Assembly: GCF_030020805.1 (NCBI RefSeq)
Contig: NZ_CP125098.1
Span: 4,177,501 to 4,241,500, forward strand
DNA from: Paenibacillus sp. RC67
Lineage (GTDB): Bacteria; Bacillota; Bacilli; Paenibacillales; NBRC-103111
DNA length: 64,000 nt
Direction of reading: 5' to 3'
Each line of letters starts with the position of its first letter. Position 1 is the stretch's first letter. Made by a program: the position numbers and the translations under genes. A model generated the notes under the pieces. It did not search any database. It had not been told where the DNA came from and saw only the letters and a list, made by a program, of their open reading frames with translations. Shown here in pieces: positions 57,728 to 64,000 of this stretch.

Positions 57728-58768
57728 TCAATCCTTTTGCTCCAATGCAGCCAATTCTGCCGCCAATCGCTCTTTGGAGAAGTGTTCTCCGATAAAAACA
57801 GCAACGTTAGGCAAATCCTCTTTTGGCGTAATTTTCACAAAATCCATCTCACGATAAGCATACTGGAACAAAAACAAGCTGGCCGTATCTGAAAAACGAA
57901 GAATACCCTTAGCCCGATACACTTCCTGCGGCAATCTGCCGACCAGCTCCTCAAACTGCTCGCTGTCTATAGGATTGGTGAAATAATGGGTATAGACCAT
58001 AACATGGTCGTGAGAATGGTGCGCATGTCCGTGATGGTCTCCGTCATGATCGTGATGATGTGACGGATTACTGCAAACACCGCCTTCTTCATGTACATGG
58101 CAGTCCATTTGACTTGATTCTCTATGGGCATGCTCTGAGGCGCTTACAGTTCCTGCAGCTTCTGTAAGCCTGTCGAACAGAGACATATCCACCTGGCACC
58201 GAACCGTAGCTGTCATAGGAGCCACAGGATTCAACTCACGAATTCCCTGCTCAATTGAAGCTATCGCATCTGGATGCACCAAATCCACTTTATTTAAAAT
58301 AAGCTGGGTTGCACAGCGGATCTGATCCTGCATAAGACGAAAGGTTTTACTTTGTCCGCCTTCGAGCTTTTTCTGGAACTGGGCTGCATCAACAACCGTA
58401 ATGACTGATTTCAACTCAAGCTCCGTTAATAGTGAAGCATCTGTCACTCCATCCAAAATCTCAATCGGGTTCGCTGCGCCCGTACATTCAACGAAAATGA
58501 CATCCGGATTATTATCCCGAATCAAATCCCTCAGCTCTAGTCCAAGATCTCCACGGATCGTACAGCAAATACAGCCGCTCAGCATCTCTGTCATTGGAAC
58601 GTCGTCCTCAACCAGCATACCATCCAAATTGACATCACCAAGCTCATTCATGAGCACTGCTGGCTTCTTACCGCTTTGCTTATAGTATTCGATGGCCTGC
58701 GATAGCAGAGTCGTTTTACCGCTGCCCAAAAATCCGGATAATATGTGTACGGGTACGGCTTTTGTCAT
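57728..58768 (-). CDS. COG0523-family GTPase, zinc metallochaperone (ZagA/YciC type)
   Basis: 346 residues: Walker A 'GFLGSGKTTLL' (12-22), the metal motif 'GCICCTIRGDL' (CxCC), 'VECTGAANPIEIL', G-motif 'LNKVDLVH', then a His-rich loop with 'HHHDHDGDHHGHAHHSHDH' (about 240-258), and the CobW C-terminal domain. It would bind zinc and pass it to client proteins under zinc limitation; in Bacillus the homologues are Zur-regulated and linked to folate synthesis, and here folC is the upstream neighbour. ATG 58768 with GGAGAG. Confidence 0.92.
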   Translation of the reverse strand: MTKAVPVHILSGFLGSGKTTLLSQAIEYYKQSGKKPAVLMNELGDVNLDGMLVEDDVPMTEMLSGCICCTIRGDLGLELRDLIRDNNPDVIFVECTGAANPIEILDGVTDASLLTELELKSVITVVDAAQFQKKLEGGQSKTFRLMQDQIRCATQLILNKVDLVHPDAIASIEQGIRELNPVAPMTATVRCQVDMSLFDRLTEAAGTVSASEHAHRESSQMDCHVHEEGGVCSNPSHHHDHDGDHHGHAHHSHDHVMVYTHYFTNPIDSEQFEELVGRLPQEVYRAKGILRFSDTASLFLFQYAYREMDFVKITPKEDLPNVAVFIGEHFSKERLAAELAALEQKD

Positions 58769-58816
58769 GATGATTCTCTCTCCTCATCCATCAGCAAATA
58801 AATAGTATATAAGAAA

Positions 58817-58863
58817 ATTGTAGCTCGTACGGGAGCCAATGTCAATTATAAGTAATTATTACT
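58817..58863 (-). promoter_or_regulatory. Sigma-A promoter with Zur-box-like palindrome
   Basis: TTGACA (58840-58845), 17-base spacer, TACAAT (58817-58822) on the minus strand, 49 bases before the GTPase ATG. Five bases upstream of -35 lies the perfect 13-bp palindrome AGTAATTATTACT (58851-58863), matching the core TAATnATTA of Bacillus Zur boxes. Confidence 0.7.
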
Positions 58864-58879
58864 ATTAAGTACCTATTCA

Positions 58880-60220
58880 TTACCAACCTTTGTACGAGTC
58901 CTTCTTATTTAAAATCCATGCTCGGACATCGGAAATTAGATACAACGTACCGGAAACGACAGGCAAATCACCTTCAGAAGTCACTCCAACCAGTGTATCA
59001 AGCGCCTTTTTCCAATTAGGCTCCACCAGGACCTGAACTTTCAAACCTTTCTCTACAATGATCCTCTTAGCCAATTCTGCAAGTTCGTAAGCAGGCATAG
59101 CGCTGCGAAAATCCGGTTCTGTAAAAATCAACGTATCTACGATTGGCAGTACATGCAGCAGATAGTCCGAATGCTCCTTAGTATTCAGCATTCCCATGAG
59201 AAGTCGGATTGGGGAAGCCGGGTACGCAGCCTTAAGAGCCTGCACCAACACTTCTGCGCCTTCCGGATTATGTGCCCCATCAAGCACAATGCGGGGATTC
59301 TCCCCGATCATTTCCAATCTCCCTGGCCATTCCGCTGCTGCTAGCCCCTCCTGTAACCCATTTAAGCAGACTCCATATTGATCCCTTAATAATTCCAAGG
59401 TCATAATGGCTGCCGCTGCATTTTTGAGTTGATGCAATCCATTAAGCTTTATTTGCAGATTCTCATGAAAAGCCAAGTCACTTGTAAAATGAAACTGCTG
59501 TAGATTCCACTCAAAGCTCACAGCCTCGTAACCATACTCTCTATTCAACAGATATAACTTCGATTTATTCAGTTCGCAGTGATTCTCTATGACGTCTATG
59601 ACTTCCTTTTGCTCCACAGCACTGACGACTGGAACACCAGGCTTAATGATACCGGCCTTCTCCGCAGCGATTTCCTCCAAGGTGTTGCCAAGCAATGCCA
59701 TATGATCATGACCAATGTTAGTAATAACCGAAACCAGCGGGGTTACAACATTCGTTGAATCCAGCCTCCCCCCAAGACCAACCTCCAGCACGACGAAATC
59801 AGGACATACCTTGGCAAAATAGAGCAATGCCATACAAGTTGTTACATCAAACATCGTCGGAGAGCCCCATTCACTCTCAGCAACCATGTCCACTATAGGC
59901 TTTAACCGGTTAGCCAGCTCCAGCACTTCTAGTTCCGGTATGTCGCTCCCATTATAATGAATACGATTGGTGAACCGTTCCAAGCAGGGTGAGGTGAACG
60001 TGCCAACACGATAACCGCTTTGCTGCAGAACCTTAGTCAGATAAGCACAAGTAGAGCCTTTGCCATTTGTGCCAGCAACATGAATGATCCGCAGATTTTT
60101 CTCCGGATGTCCCAATAACTCCAGGAGCATTTCCATTCTGTTGAGGCCTGGTTTAATCCCGAAAGGGACTATTCCCTCCACCCATTCTACTGCAGCCTCA
60201 TAGCTTTCCCATGCATTCAT
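58880..60220 (-). CDS. folC: Dihydrofolate/folylpolyglutamate synthase
   Basis: 446 residues of the Mur-ligase superfamily. ATP loop 'IIHVAGTNGKGSTCAYL' (about 45-61), omega/folate segment 'TFTSPCLERFTNRIHYNG', 'FVVLEVGLGGRLDSTNVV', 'SVITNIGHDHMALLGNTLEE', 'KAGIIKPGVPVVSAV', 'RIVLDGAHNPEGA' at the C-terminal domain start. It adds glutamate to dihydropteroate or folates. ATG at 60220 with GGAGGAG. A ZTP riboswitch with its own terminator precedes it, giving a folate/purine-linked control. FolC is usually next to valS in Bacillales, which is not the case in this window. Confidence 0.96.
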   Translation of the reverse strand: MNAWESYEAAVEWVEGIVPFGIKPGLNRMEMLLELLGHPEKNLRIIHVAGTNGKGSTCAYLTKVLQQSGYRVGTFTSPCLERFTNRIHYNGSDIPELEVLELANRLKPIVDMVAESEWGSPTMFDVTTCMALLYFAKVCPDFVVLEVGLGGRLDSTNVVTPLVSVITNIGHDHMALLGNTLEEIAAEKAGIIKPGVPVVSAVEQKEVIDVIENHCELNKSKLYLLNREYGYEAVSFEWNLQQFHFTSDLAFHENLQIKLNGLHQLKNAAAAIMTLELLRDQYGVCLNGLQEGLAAAEWPGRLEMIGENPRIVLDGAHNPEGAEVLVQALKAAYPASPIRLLMGMLNTKEHSDYLLHVLPIVDTLIFTEPDFRSAMPAYELAELAKRIIVEKGLKVQVLVEPNWKKALDTLVGVTSEGDLPVVSGTLYLISDVRAWILNKKDSYKGW

Positions 60221-60240
60221 CAGCTAACTCCTCCATATAC

Positions 60241-60275
60241 AAAAAAGCACTTGATCTCAGTAAGATCAAGCACTT
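60241..60275 (-). terminator. Riboswitch-controlled terminator before folC
   Basis: AAGTGCTTGATCT with AGATCAAGTGCTT (13 bp, 60244-60275) followed by T6 on the minus strand; expression platform of the ZTP riboswitch. Confidence 0.9.
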
Positions 60276-60345
60276 TGCCCAGGCGTACGGCTGAATTATC
60301 TATGTGCTCCCTCATGGTTCCCCATGCTCCGCCAGTTACACATAG
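60276..60345 (-). ncRNA. ZTP (pfl) riboswitch aptamer
   Basis: Minus strand: P1 arms CTATGTG (60339-60345) and CACATAG (60300-60306), the conserved junction AACTGGCGGAGCATG with GGGGAACCATGAGGGAG, a short linker, then the second domain GCCGTACGCCTGGGCAA. These are the invariant blocks of the ZTP/Z-nucleotide aptamer, which senses ZMP/ZTP when 10-formyl-tetrahydrofolate is short. The terminator directly follows, so ligand binding should turn folC on. Confidence 0.9.
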
Positions 60346-60359
60346 TCAATGATTAATTA

Positions 60360-60388
60360 ATCATACCCCGGTTCTAATGGAAGATCAA
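60360..60388 (-). promoter_or_regulatory. Promoter of the riboswitch-folC transcript
   Basis: TTGATC (60383-60388), 17-base spacer, TATGAT (60360-60365) on the minus strand, close to the aptamer 5' end. Confidence 0.65.
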
Positions 60389-60394
60389 TACAAT

Positions 60395-60754
60395 TTATCT
60401 GGACGGCTGTCGATTATATCCTCGTTCTCCATAGGGCTGCAGCTCCTCCAGCCATTTCTCCTCAAGCTTCCCTAAAGCTTCTTTCTCATTGAAATAAGGG
60501 TCATCCTTTTCTATTTTCAACGGCTCTAACAGCTCAAAGACAAAAGCGGCTTCCCCGTATTGCTTCCATTCCTCTTGAAGCTGCTTGTTCTCATGAGATC
60601 CCATCTGAAGGGTGAACCTTTTGCCGTTCAAAGAGTTCATGTTACGTGTGCTAGCAATAAACACCTTTTGATTTTTCGTATTTTTTATTTGATATACCCC
60701 GGCAACCGTTTTTATTTCTTTATACTGCATCTGAAGTTCTTTTCTTCGGTCCAT
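60395..60754 (-). CDS. GIY-YIG-like small protein
   Basis: 119 residues. 'VAGVYQIKNTKNQKVFIAST' resembles the GIY...YIG strand pair of the GIY-YIG nuclease fold, with 'KRFTLQMGSHENKQLQEEWK' as the following helix region and 'WLEELQPYGERGYNRQPSR' at the end, as in a small Bacillales family annotated GIY-YIG. Catalytic residues are poorly conserved (the second motif is FIAS), so nuclease activity is doubtful. ATG at 60754 with GGAG at 8 bases; the upstream in-frame codons lack a signal. Confidence 0.82.
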   Translation of the reverse strand: MDRRKELQMQYKEIKTVAGVYQIKNTKNQKVFIASTRNMNSLNGKRFTLQMGSHENKQLQEEWKQYGEAAFVFELLEPLKIEKDDPYFNEKEALGKLEEKWLEELQPYGERGYNRQPSR

Positions 60755-60853
60755 GACAACCTCTCCTTTCAACTCAATATTAACAAACATTATTATGTTT
60801 TGTCTATATTATTTTAGACATTCGTTATTTTATCTATTTATAAACAAACAAAA

Positions 60854-60913
60854 AAACACCTCGTAAACGTTTTAGAAGCATTGCTGCATCTATCCCAGAT
60901 CCAAGGTGTGTTT
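60854..60913 (-). terminator. Probable terminator of the HemAT gene
   Basis: Minus strand AAACACACCT ... AGGTGTTTTTTTG: about 7 bp of outer stem, a long interior that can pair further, and T7. Confidence 0.55.
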
Positions 60914-60935
60914 CAATTCTTTATATTTAGTTCGC

Positions 60936-62276
60936 TTATAAGCTGATTGTAGCTTGATTTAAAGACTCAGCAGATTCCGCCACTTTTATTGTAGCTGCCC
61001 CTATGTCCTCAATTACAGACACCAGAAGCTCCAGCTCCCGTTCAACCTTGGCAACCTCTTGAATACTTCGCTGCATCGTATCTGTGATATGATTAAACAC
61101 GTCTCGAGCATCCGTCGACTCTTGCTGTCCTTTTTCCACTAGCTGCTGAACTTCTGAAATCGAGAGGACCACATTATTGGAATACTCCCCCGTTTGAGTG
61201 ATGAACTGTGATATTTCTCCTACCGCTTTCTTGGTATCCTCAGATAGCTTCTGAACCTCACTAGCAACAACCGCAAATCCTCTCCCATACTCGCCAGCAC
61301 GTGCCGCTTCAATCGAAGCATTTAAAGAAAGCAGTTTGGTTTGATCCGCAATGTCTTGTACAATCCCAATAATATGTATAATATTTCCAGATGATTGATT
61401 CAACATTTTGACCATTTGCTCCATGTGTAAAGTGCTTTCATGGATATGATGAATTCGCTGCTCTAATTGTTTTATCTTTTCCAACCCTTGCTGAGAAAAT
61501 GTCTGCGACTCTTTCGATTTGGCGACACTTTCGAGGAATGTAGTATTTAGCTGTGTGCTCCCTGTTACAAGGTCTTGAACGGATGTACTCGTCTGCTCCG
61601 TCATTGAAGCCAGCTCTTGGCTGAACGCGGCTATCTTGCTCTTCAATTCCTCTTTGACTTCCTGGTATTGAAGCTCCTTACGCTTCGAATTTTCTTTCTC
61701 GTAGGCTTCCAGCACGATTTGCTGCTCGAAGCTGAGGAGCTTCGCAATCACACTGCCAATTTCTACTGTCTCTTCATTACTTGAATTATGTTTATGAATC
61801 ATCGTAAGCAGCGAATTTTGCAGGTTTTGAAATGCCCCCATATACCATTTGGGCTCCAGGCCGATTCGCTGGTGAACACTTGCGATTTTCAGCCGTTTCT
61901 GGATAAATTCTTCATCAATCGTTCCGCTGAACATTTCAATCAGATGCATTTTCAGCGTTTGCTTCAATCGCTCTACCGTGCTATGTTCAACAATGATACT
62001 GCGCAGCTTGTCCACATCAATAACGGACTGATAAAATTGATCTGTGATTTCATCAATATGCTGTTCTATTAATGGCTGCAATGCTTTAAGCACTGTCAAA
62101 TCCTCTTCACATAGCCCGATCATCTTCATCTGCGCAAATATTTCTGTCTGAGTATCGATACGGATCGATACATTCTCTGAGTCTCGGTTGGTCAGCCAAC
62201 TAACCTGATGCTCGGCGCCGTCCGGTGAAGGTTTCCCGAACAAACGAGAAAAGATTTGCTGTTTATTTGGCTTCAT
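60936..62276 (-). CDS. hemAT: HemAT-type globin-coupled chemotaxis transducer
   Basis: 446 residues. N-terminal sensor globin (about 40-195) with the proximal His in 'VHQRIGLEPKWYMGAFQNL', then a helical linker and the methyl-accepting signalling domain (about 225-446) with the hairpin tip 'ADQTKLLSLNASIEAARAGE' and 'VVASEVQKLSEDTKKA'. No transmembrane segment: it is a soluble haem oxygen sensor that controls CheA-driven aerotaxis. ATG at 62276 with GGGGGAGG. Monocistronic. Confidence 0.94.
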   Translation of the reverse strand: MKPNKQQIFSRLFGKPSPDGAEHQVSWLTNRDSENVSIRIDTQTEIFAQMKMIGLCEEDLTVLKALQPLIEQHIDEITDQFYQSVIDVDKLRSIIVEHSTVERLKQTLKMHLIEMFSGTIDEEFIQKRLKIASVHQRIGLEPKWYMGAFQNLQNSLLTMIHKHNSSNEETVEIGSVIAKLLSFEQQIVLEAYEKENSKRKELQYQEVKEELKSKIAAFSQELASMTEQTSTSVQDLVTGSTQLNTTFLESVAKSKESQTFSQQGLEKIKQLEQRIHHIHESTLHMEQMVKMLNQSSGNIIHIIGIVQDIADQTKLLSLNASIEAARAGEYGRGFAVVASEVQKLSEDTKKAVGEISQFITQTGEYSNNVVLSISEVQQLVEKGQQESTDARDVFNHITDTMQRSIQEVAKVERELELLVSVIEDIGAATIKVAESAESLNQATISL

Positions 62277-62517
62277 CGCTCCAAGCCACCTCCCCCATTA
62301 CATAAGTATATTTTCCTATTTCATTCGACAAATTTCTACACTATCCTTCAAGTGTTTAATAAATTAAATAAATTATTTGTACCGACAAGTAATTGTCATT
62401 AAGTAGGTAAGCTTTGTTTCATTCGACTATTTTGTAAGCCTTGAACATAAGTAGCTGTAAGATCTTTTTTGTGATTTGCAATTAATCGACAGTGGCTCCA
62501 AGAGAGGTGGTTACATA

Positions 62518-63861
62518 ATGAAAAACATGCTAGGACCTTCCATTCAAGTCGATCCTGCTTTTCCTTATTATTTGAATCGCTCGCCTCAAAGCATTGCCGA
62601 TGAACTTTGGATTGCAGGCTACAGGGTTGTCCGATATTTTGTAACCGATGAAACGAAAGTGAATGAGCAGCTGTTGAAGGAGCTGCATCGGCAAGGCTTT
62701 GCCGTTTGGGCGACTGTCCTTGGCAACGGTACTTATACGACAGCACATCTGCCTGATGACTGGCCGGATTGGCAAATGACACTATTGAAGCCTGTTAACG
62801 ATGGTTACTACCGTCTGTCGCCGTTTAGCTACCGTTATGTAGCTTGGAAAAAACAAGCATTAGCTGAATTGGTGAAGGCTTACCCTTTTGACGGACTGGA
62901 GATTGCAGAGCCTTACTTTCCTGAGTGGAATGGTTTGTCCAGCGGGGTATACGGCGATATAGGGCCCTATGCTCGCGCAGCTTTCAAGCAGCAGTACGGT
63001 TCGGACATCCCGGAATTCAAATACACCTCCTCACCCATGTATTATAAAAATAATCCTATTCTTTACCGGCAGTGGGTCGAGTTTAGAGTATCGGCAGTAA
63101 ACCGTTTCTTGTTCGAATTGATTAATGGTAGAGAGGGTGTTAGAGAGGTACGACCCGACATCAGGATTGCCACATGGTCTCTTGGTGTCGATGCCGGGCC
63201 TGATTCAGTACAGAAGCTGCGGGAATACCAGGGTATTGATGCCGCGGCTATGGTTTCTTATGTAAGACCGGATGTTCATTTCATACAAACACATTGGCCG
63301 GATTGGATGCGTTGGAGGCTGCCTGCTAACTACATCGCACGATACGAGCCTTTTGCCGCTCGAATTCGCGCACTTCATCCCGCACTCCCATTAGGAATTC
63401 AGGCGGATATAGGTTCGCTGAAGAACATGAGGCGTGATCGGGAATGGCTGAAGGAATTTGCCAATACAGCAAACCAGCTTGGTTACGCGACATGGACCGC
63501 TTACGAGTACCATCTTGGCAAATACATGTATGATGAAGCGCCAAGAGCCGTCCGTGCAGAAAGGATCGCCAATGACAAGGTACGTATCCATTTTCAAAAA
63601 AGAATCGATTCTGAGTCCGTATTGTCGAGCCATTTTACTGTCCTCATAGACGGTAAGCCCGAACACGATATTCAGATTTCGGCGAAGGAGGTCGACGGAA
63701 ATCGTATTTTGTTATATAGTACGAATTTCCCAAGCATGCGATTTCAGATTTCCATTACAAACGTTAAAGACACACCTGGACTGTGGCTGTTTCCTTCCAA
63801 TAAGGCTAATCAAACCTCTACACCCTGCCTGGTCACAGTAGAAGCGTCTATGAATCAATAA
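62518..63861 (+). CDS. Unassigned 447-residue protein, TIM-barrel glycosidase-like
   Basis: No named family recognised. The first about 320 residues read as a barrel: 'GYRVVRYFVTDETKVNEQLL', 'FDGLEIAEPYFPEWNG' (Glu candidates at a strand end), 'EVRPDIRIATWSLGVDAGP', 'DAAAMVSYVRPDVHFIQTHW', 'LPLGIQADIGSLKNMRRD', 'YATWTAYEYHLG'. The last about 90 residues form a beta domain. Layout resembles putative extracellular-sugar hydrolases, but there is no signal peptide. ATG at 62518 with GAGAGGTGG; the codons upstream in frame are unlikely. It may begin a further accessory region that continues beyond the window. Stretch 62277-62517 shows no feature. Confidence 0.85.
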   Translation: MKNMLGPSIQVDPAFPYYLNRSPQSIADELWIAGYRVVRYFVTDETKVNEQLLKELHRQGFAVWATVLGNGTYTTAHLPDDWPDWQMTLLKPVNDGYYRLSPFSYRYVAWKKQALAELVKAYPFDGLEIAEPYFPEWNGLSSGVYGDIGPYARAAFKQQYGSDIPEFKYTSSPMYYKNNPILYRQWVEFRVSAVNRFLFELINGREGVREVRPDIRIATWSLGVDAGPDSVQKLREYQGIDAAAMVSYVRPDVHFIQTHWPDWMRWRLPANYIARYEPFAARIRALHPALPLGIQADIGSLKNMRRDREWLKEFANTANQLGYATWTAYEYHLGKYMYDEAPRAVRAERIANDKVRIHFQKRIDSESVLSSHFTVLIDGKPEHDIQISAKEVDGNRILLYSTNFPSMRFQISITNVKDTPGLWLFPSNKANQTSTPCLVTVEASMNQ

Positions 63862-63984
63862 CGACATTCGATCGAATTCATATTGAATTAAGCTTACAAC
63901 TATAGCTTAAAAACATCCTCTCCTGGGAAGGATAGGATAGGCTGGCAGCAGCTTATTCTTATTAGTTACAGGGGTGGGATGACT

Positions 63985-64000
63985 ATGGATGCAACCTCTT
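63985..64000 (+). CDS. Possible start of a further gene
   Basis: ATG at 63985 preceded by GGGGTGG at a plausible distance; only five codons (MDATS) are in the window, so nothing more can be said. Confidence 0.3.

Noticed and set aside
1..64000. tRNA, rRNA or prophage segments
   Set aside because: No cloverleaf, rRNA stretch, integrase, terminase or att-like duplication was noticed by reading; a tRNAscan/PHASTER run would be decisive.

Overview
The window looks like a chromosomal segment of a low-to-moderate GC, spore-forming Gram-positive bacterium of the Paenibacillaceae (Paenibacillus/Cohnella type). Reasons: strong GGAGG ribosome sites with many GTG/TTG starts, a Spo0E-family phosphatase, a YezD-family protein, a HemAT-type globin sensor, a ZTP riboswitch before folC, and a large carbohydrate locus with lipoprotein-style ABC importers. 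No rRNA, tRNA, CRISPR array or intact insertion sequence was seen.

Region 1 (1-44392) is a polysaccharide/oligosaccharide utilisation locus. Almost everything from 38074 down to 1 is on the minus strand in tight, often overlapping order: GH78 rhamnosidase, GH29 fucosidase, a large glucuronidase-like protein, GH95, a sialidase-fold protein, an (alpha/alpha)6 glycosidase, a second sialidase-fold protein, an AraC regulator, an esterase, an ABC importer (ATPase, 990-residue binding protein, two permeases), two paralogous apiosidase-like proteins (one frameshifted), a second GH95, a Gfo/Idh/MocA oxidoreductase, a sugar isomerase-like protein, three unassigned or GH2-type proteins and a GH2 beta-galactosidase cut by the window edge. 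The right flank (38394-44392) adds a small lipoprotein, an SGNH esterase, a DapA-family aldolase, a GH43-like propeller and a second GH78. None of the glycosidases that are complete at the N-terminus has a signal peptide, so the model is import of branched oligosaccharides by the ABC system and exo-trimming in the cytoplasm. The mix of rhamnose-, fucose-, galactose-, apiose- and ketosugar-directed enzyme families suggests a rhamnogalacturonan-type or similarly complex glycan; this is inference.

Region 2 (44488-51016) is housekeeping and accessory: small hydrophilic ORFs, a Spo0E-like protein, an M20 amidohydrolase, an orphan UMP kinase preceded by a 25-codon leader ORF and terminator, an amino-acid ABC importer and an EamA exporter. 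Region 3 (51034-57135) holds a decayed ORF, YezD, an alpha/beta hydrolase and a complete sulfate ABC importer. Region 4 (57159-58863) is a zinc unit: a Zur-type repressor and a His-rich COG0523 GTPase behind a promoter carrying a Zur-box-like palindrome. Region 5 (58880-64000) has folC under a ZTP riboswitch, a GIY-YIG-like protein, HemAT and another unassigned TIM-barrel-like protein.

The most unusual non-coding content is (a) two about 203-bp elements at 10081-10283 and 30929-31132 that share a long hairpin architecture with compensatory base changes and GNRA-type loops; (b) a short palindromic repeat that three times sits directly against a Shine-Dalgarno sequence; and (c) paired TATAGG half-sites 21-22 bp apart overlapping likely -10 boxes of locus promoters.
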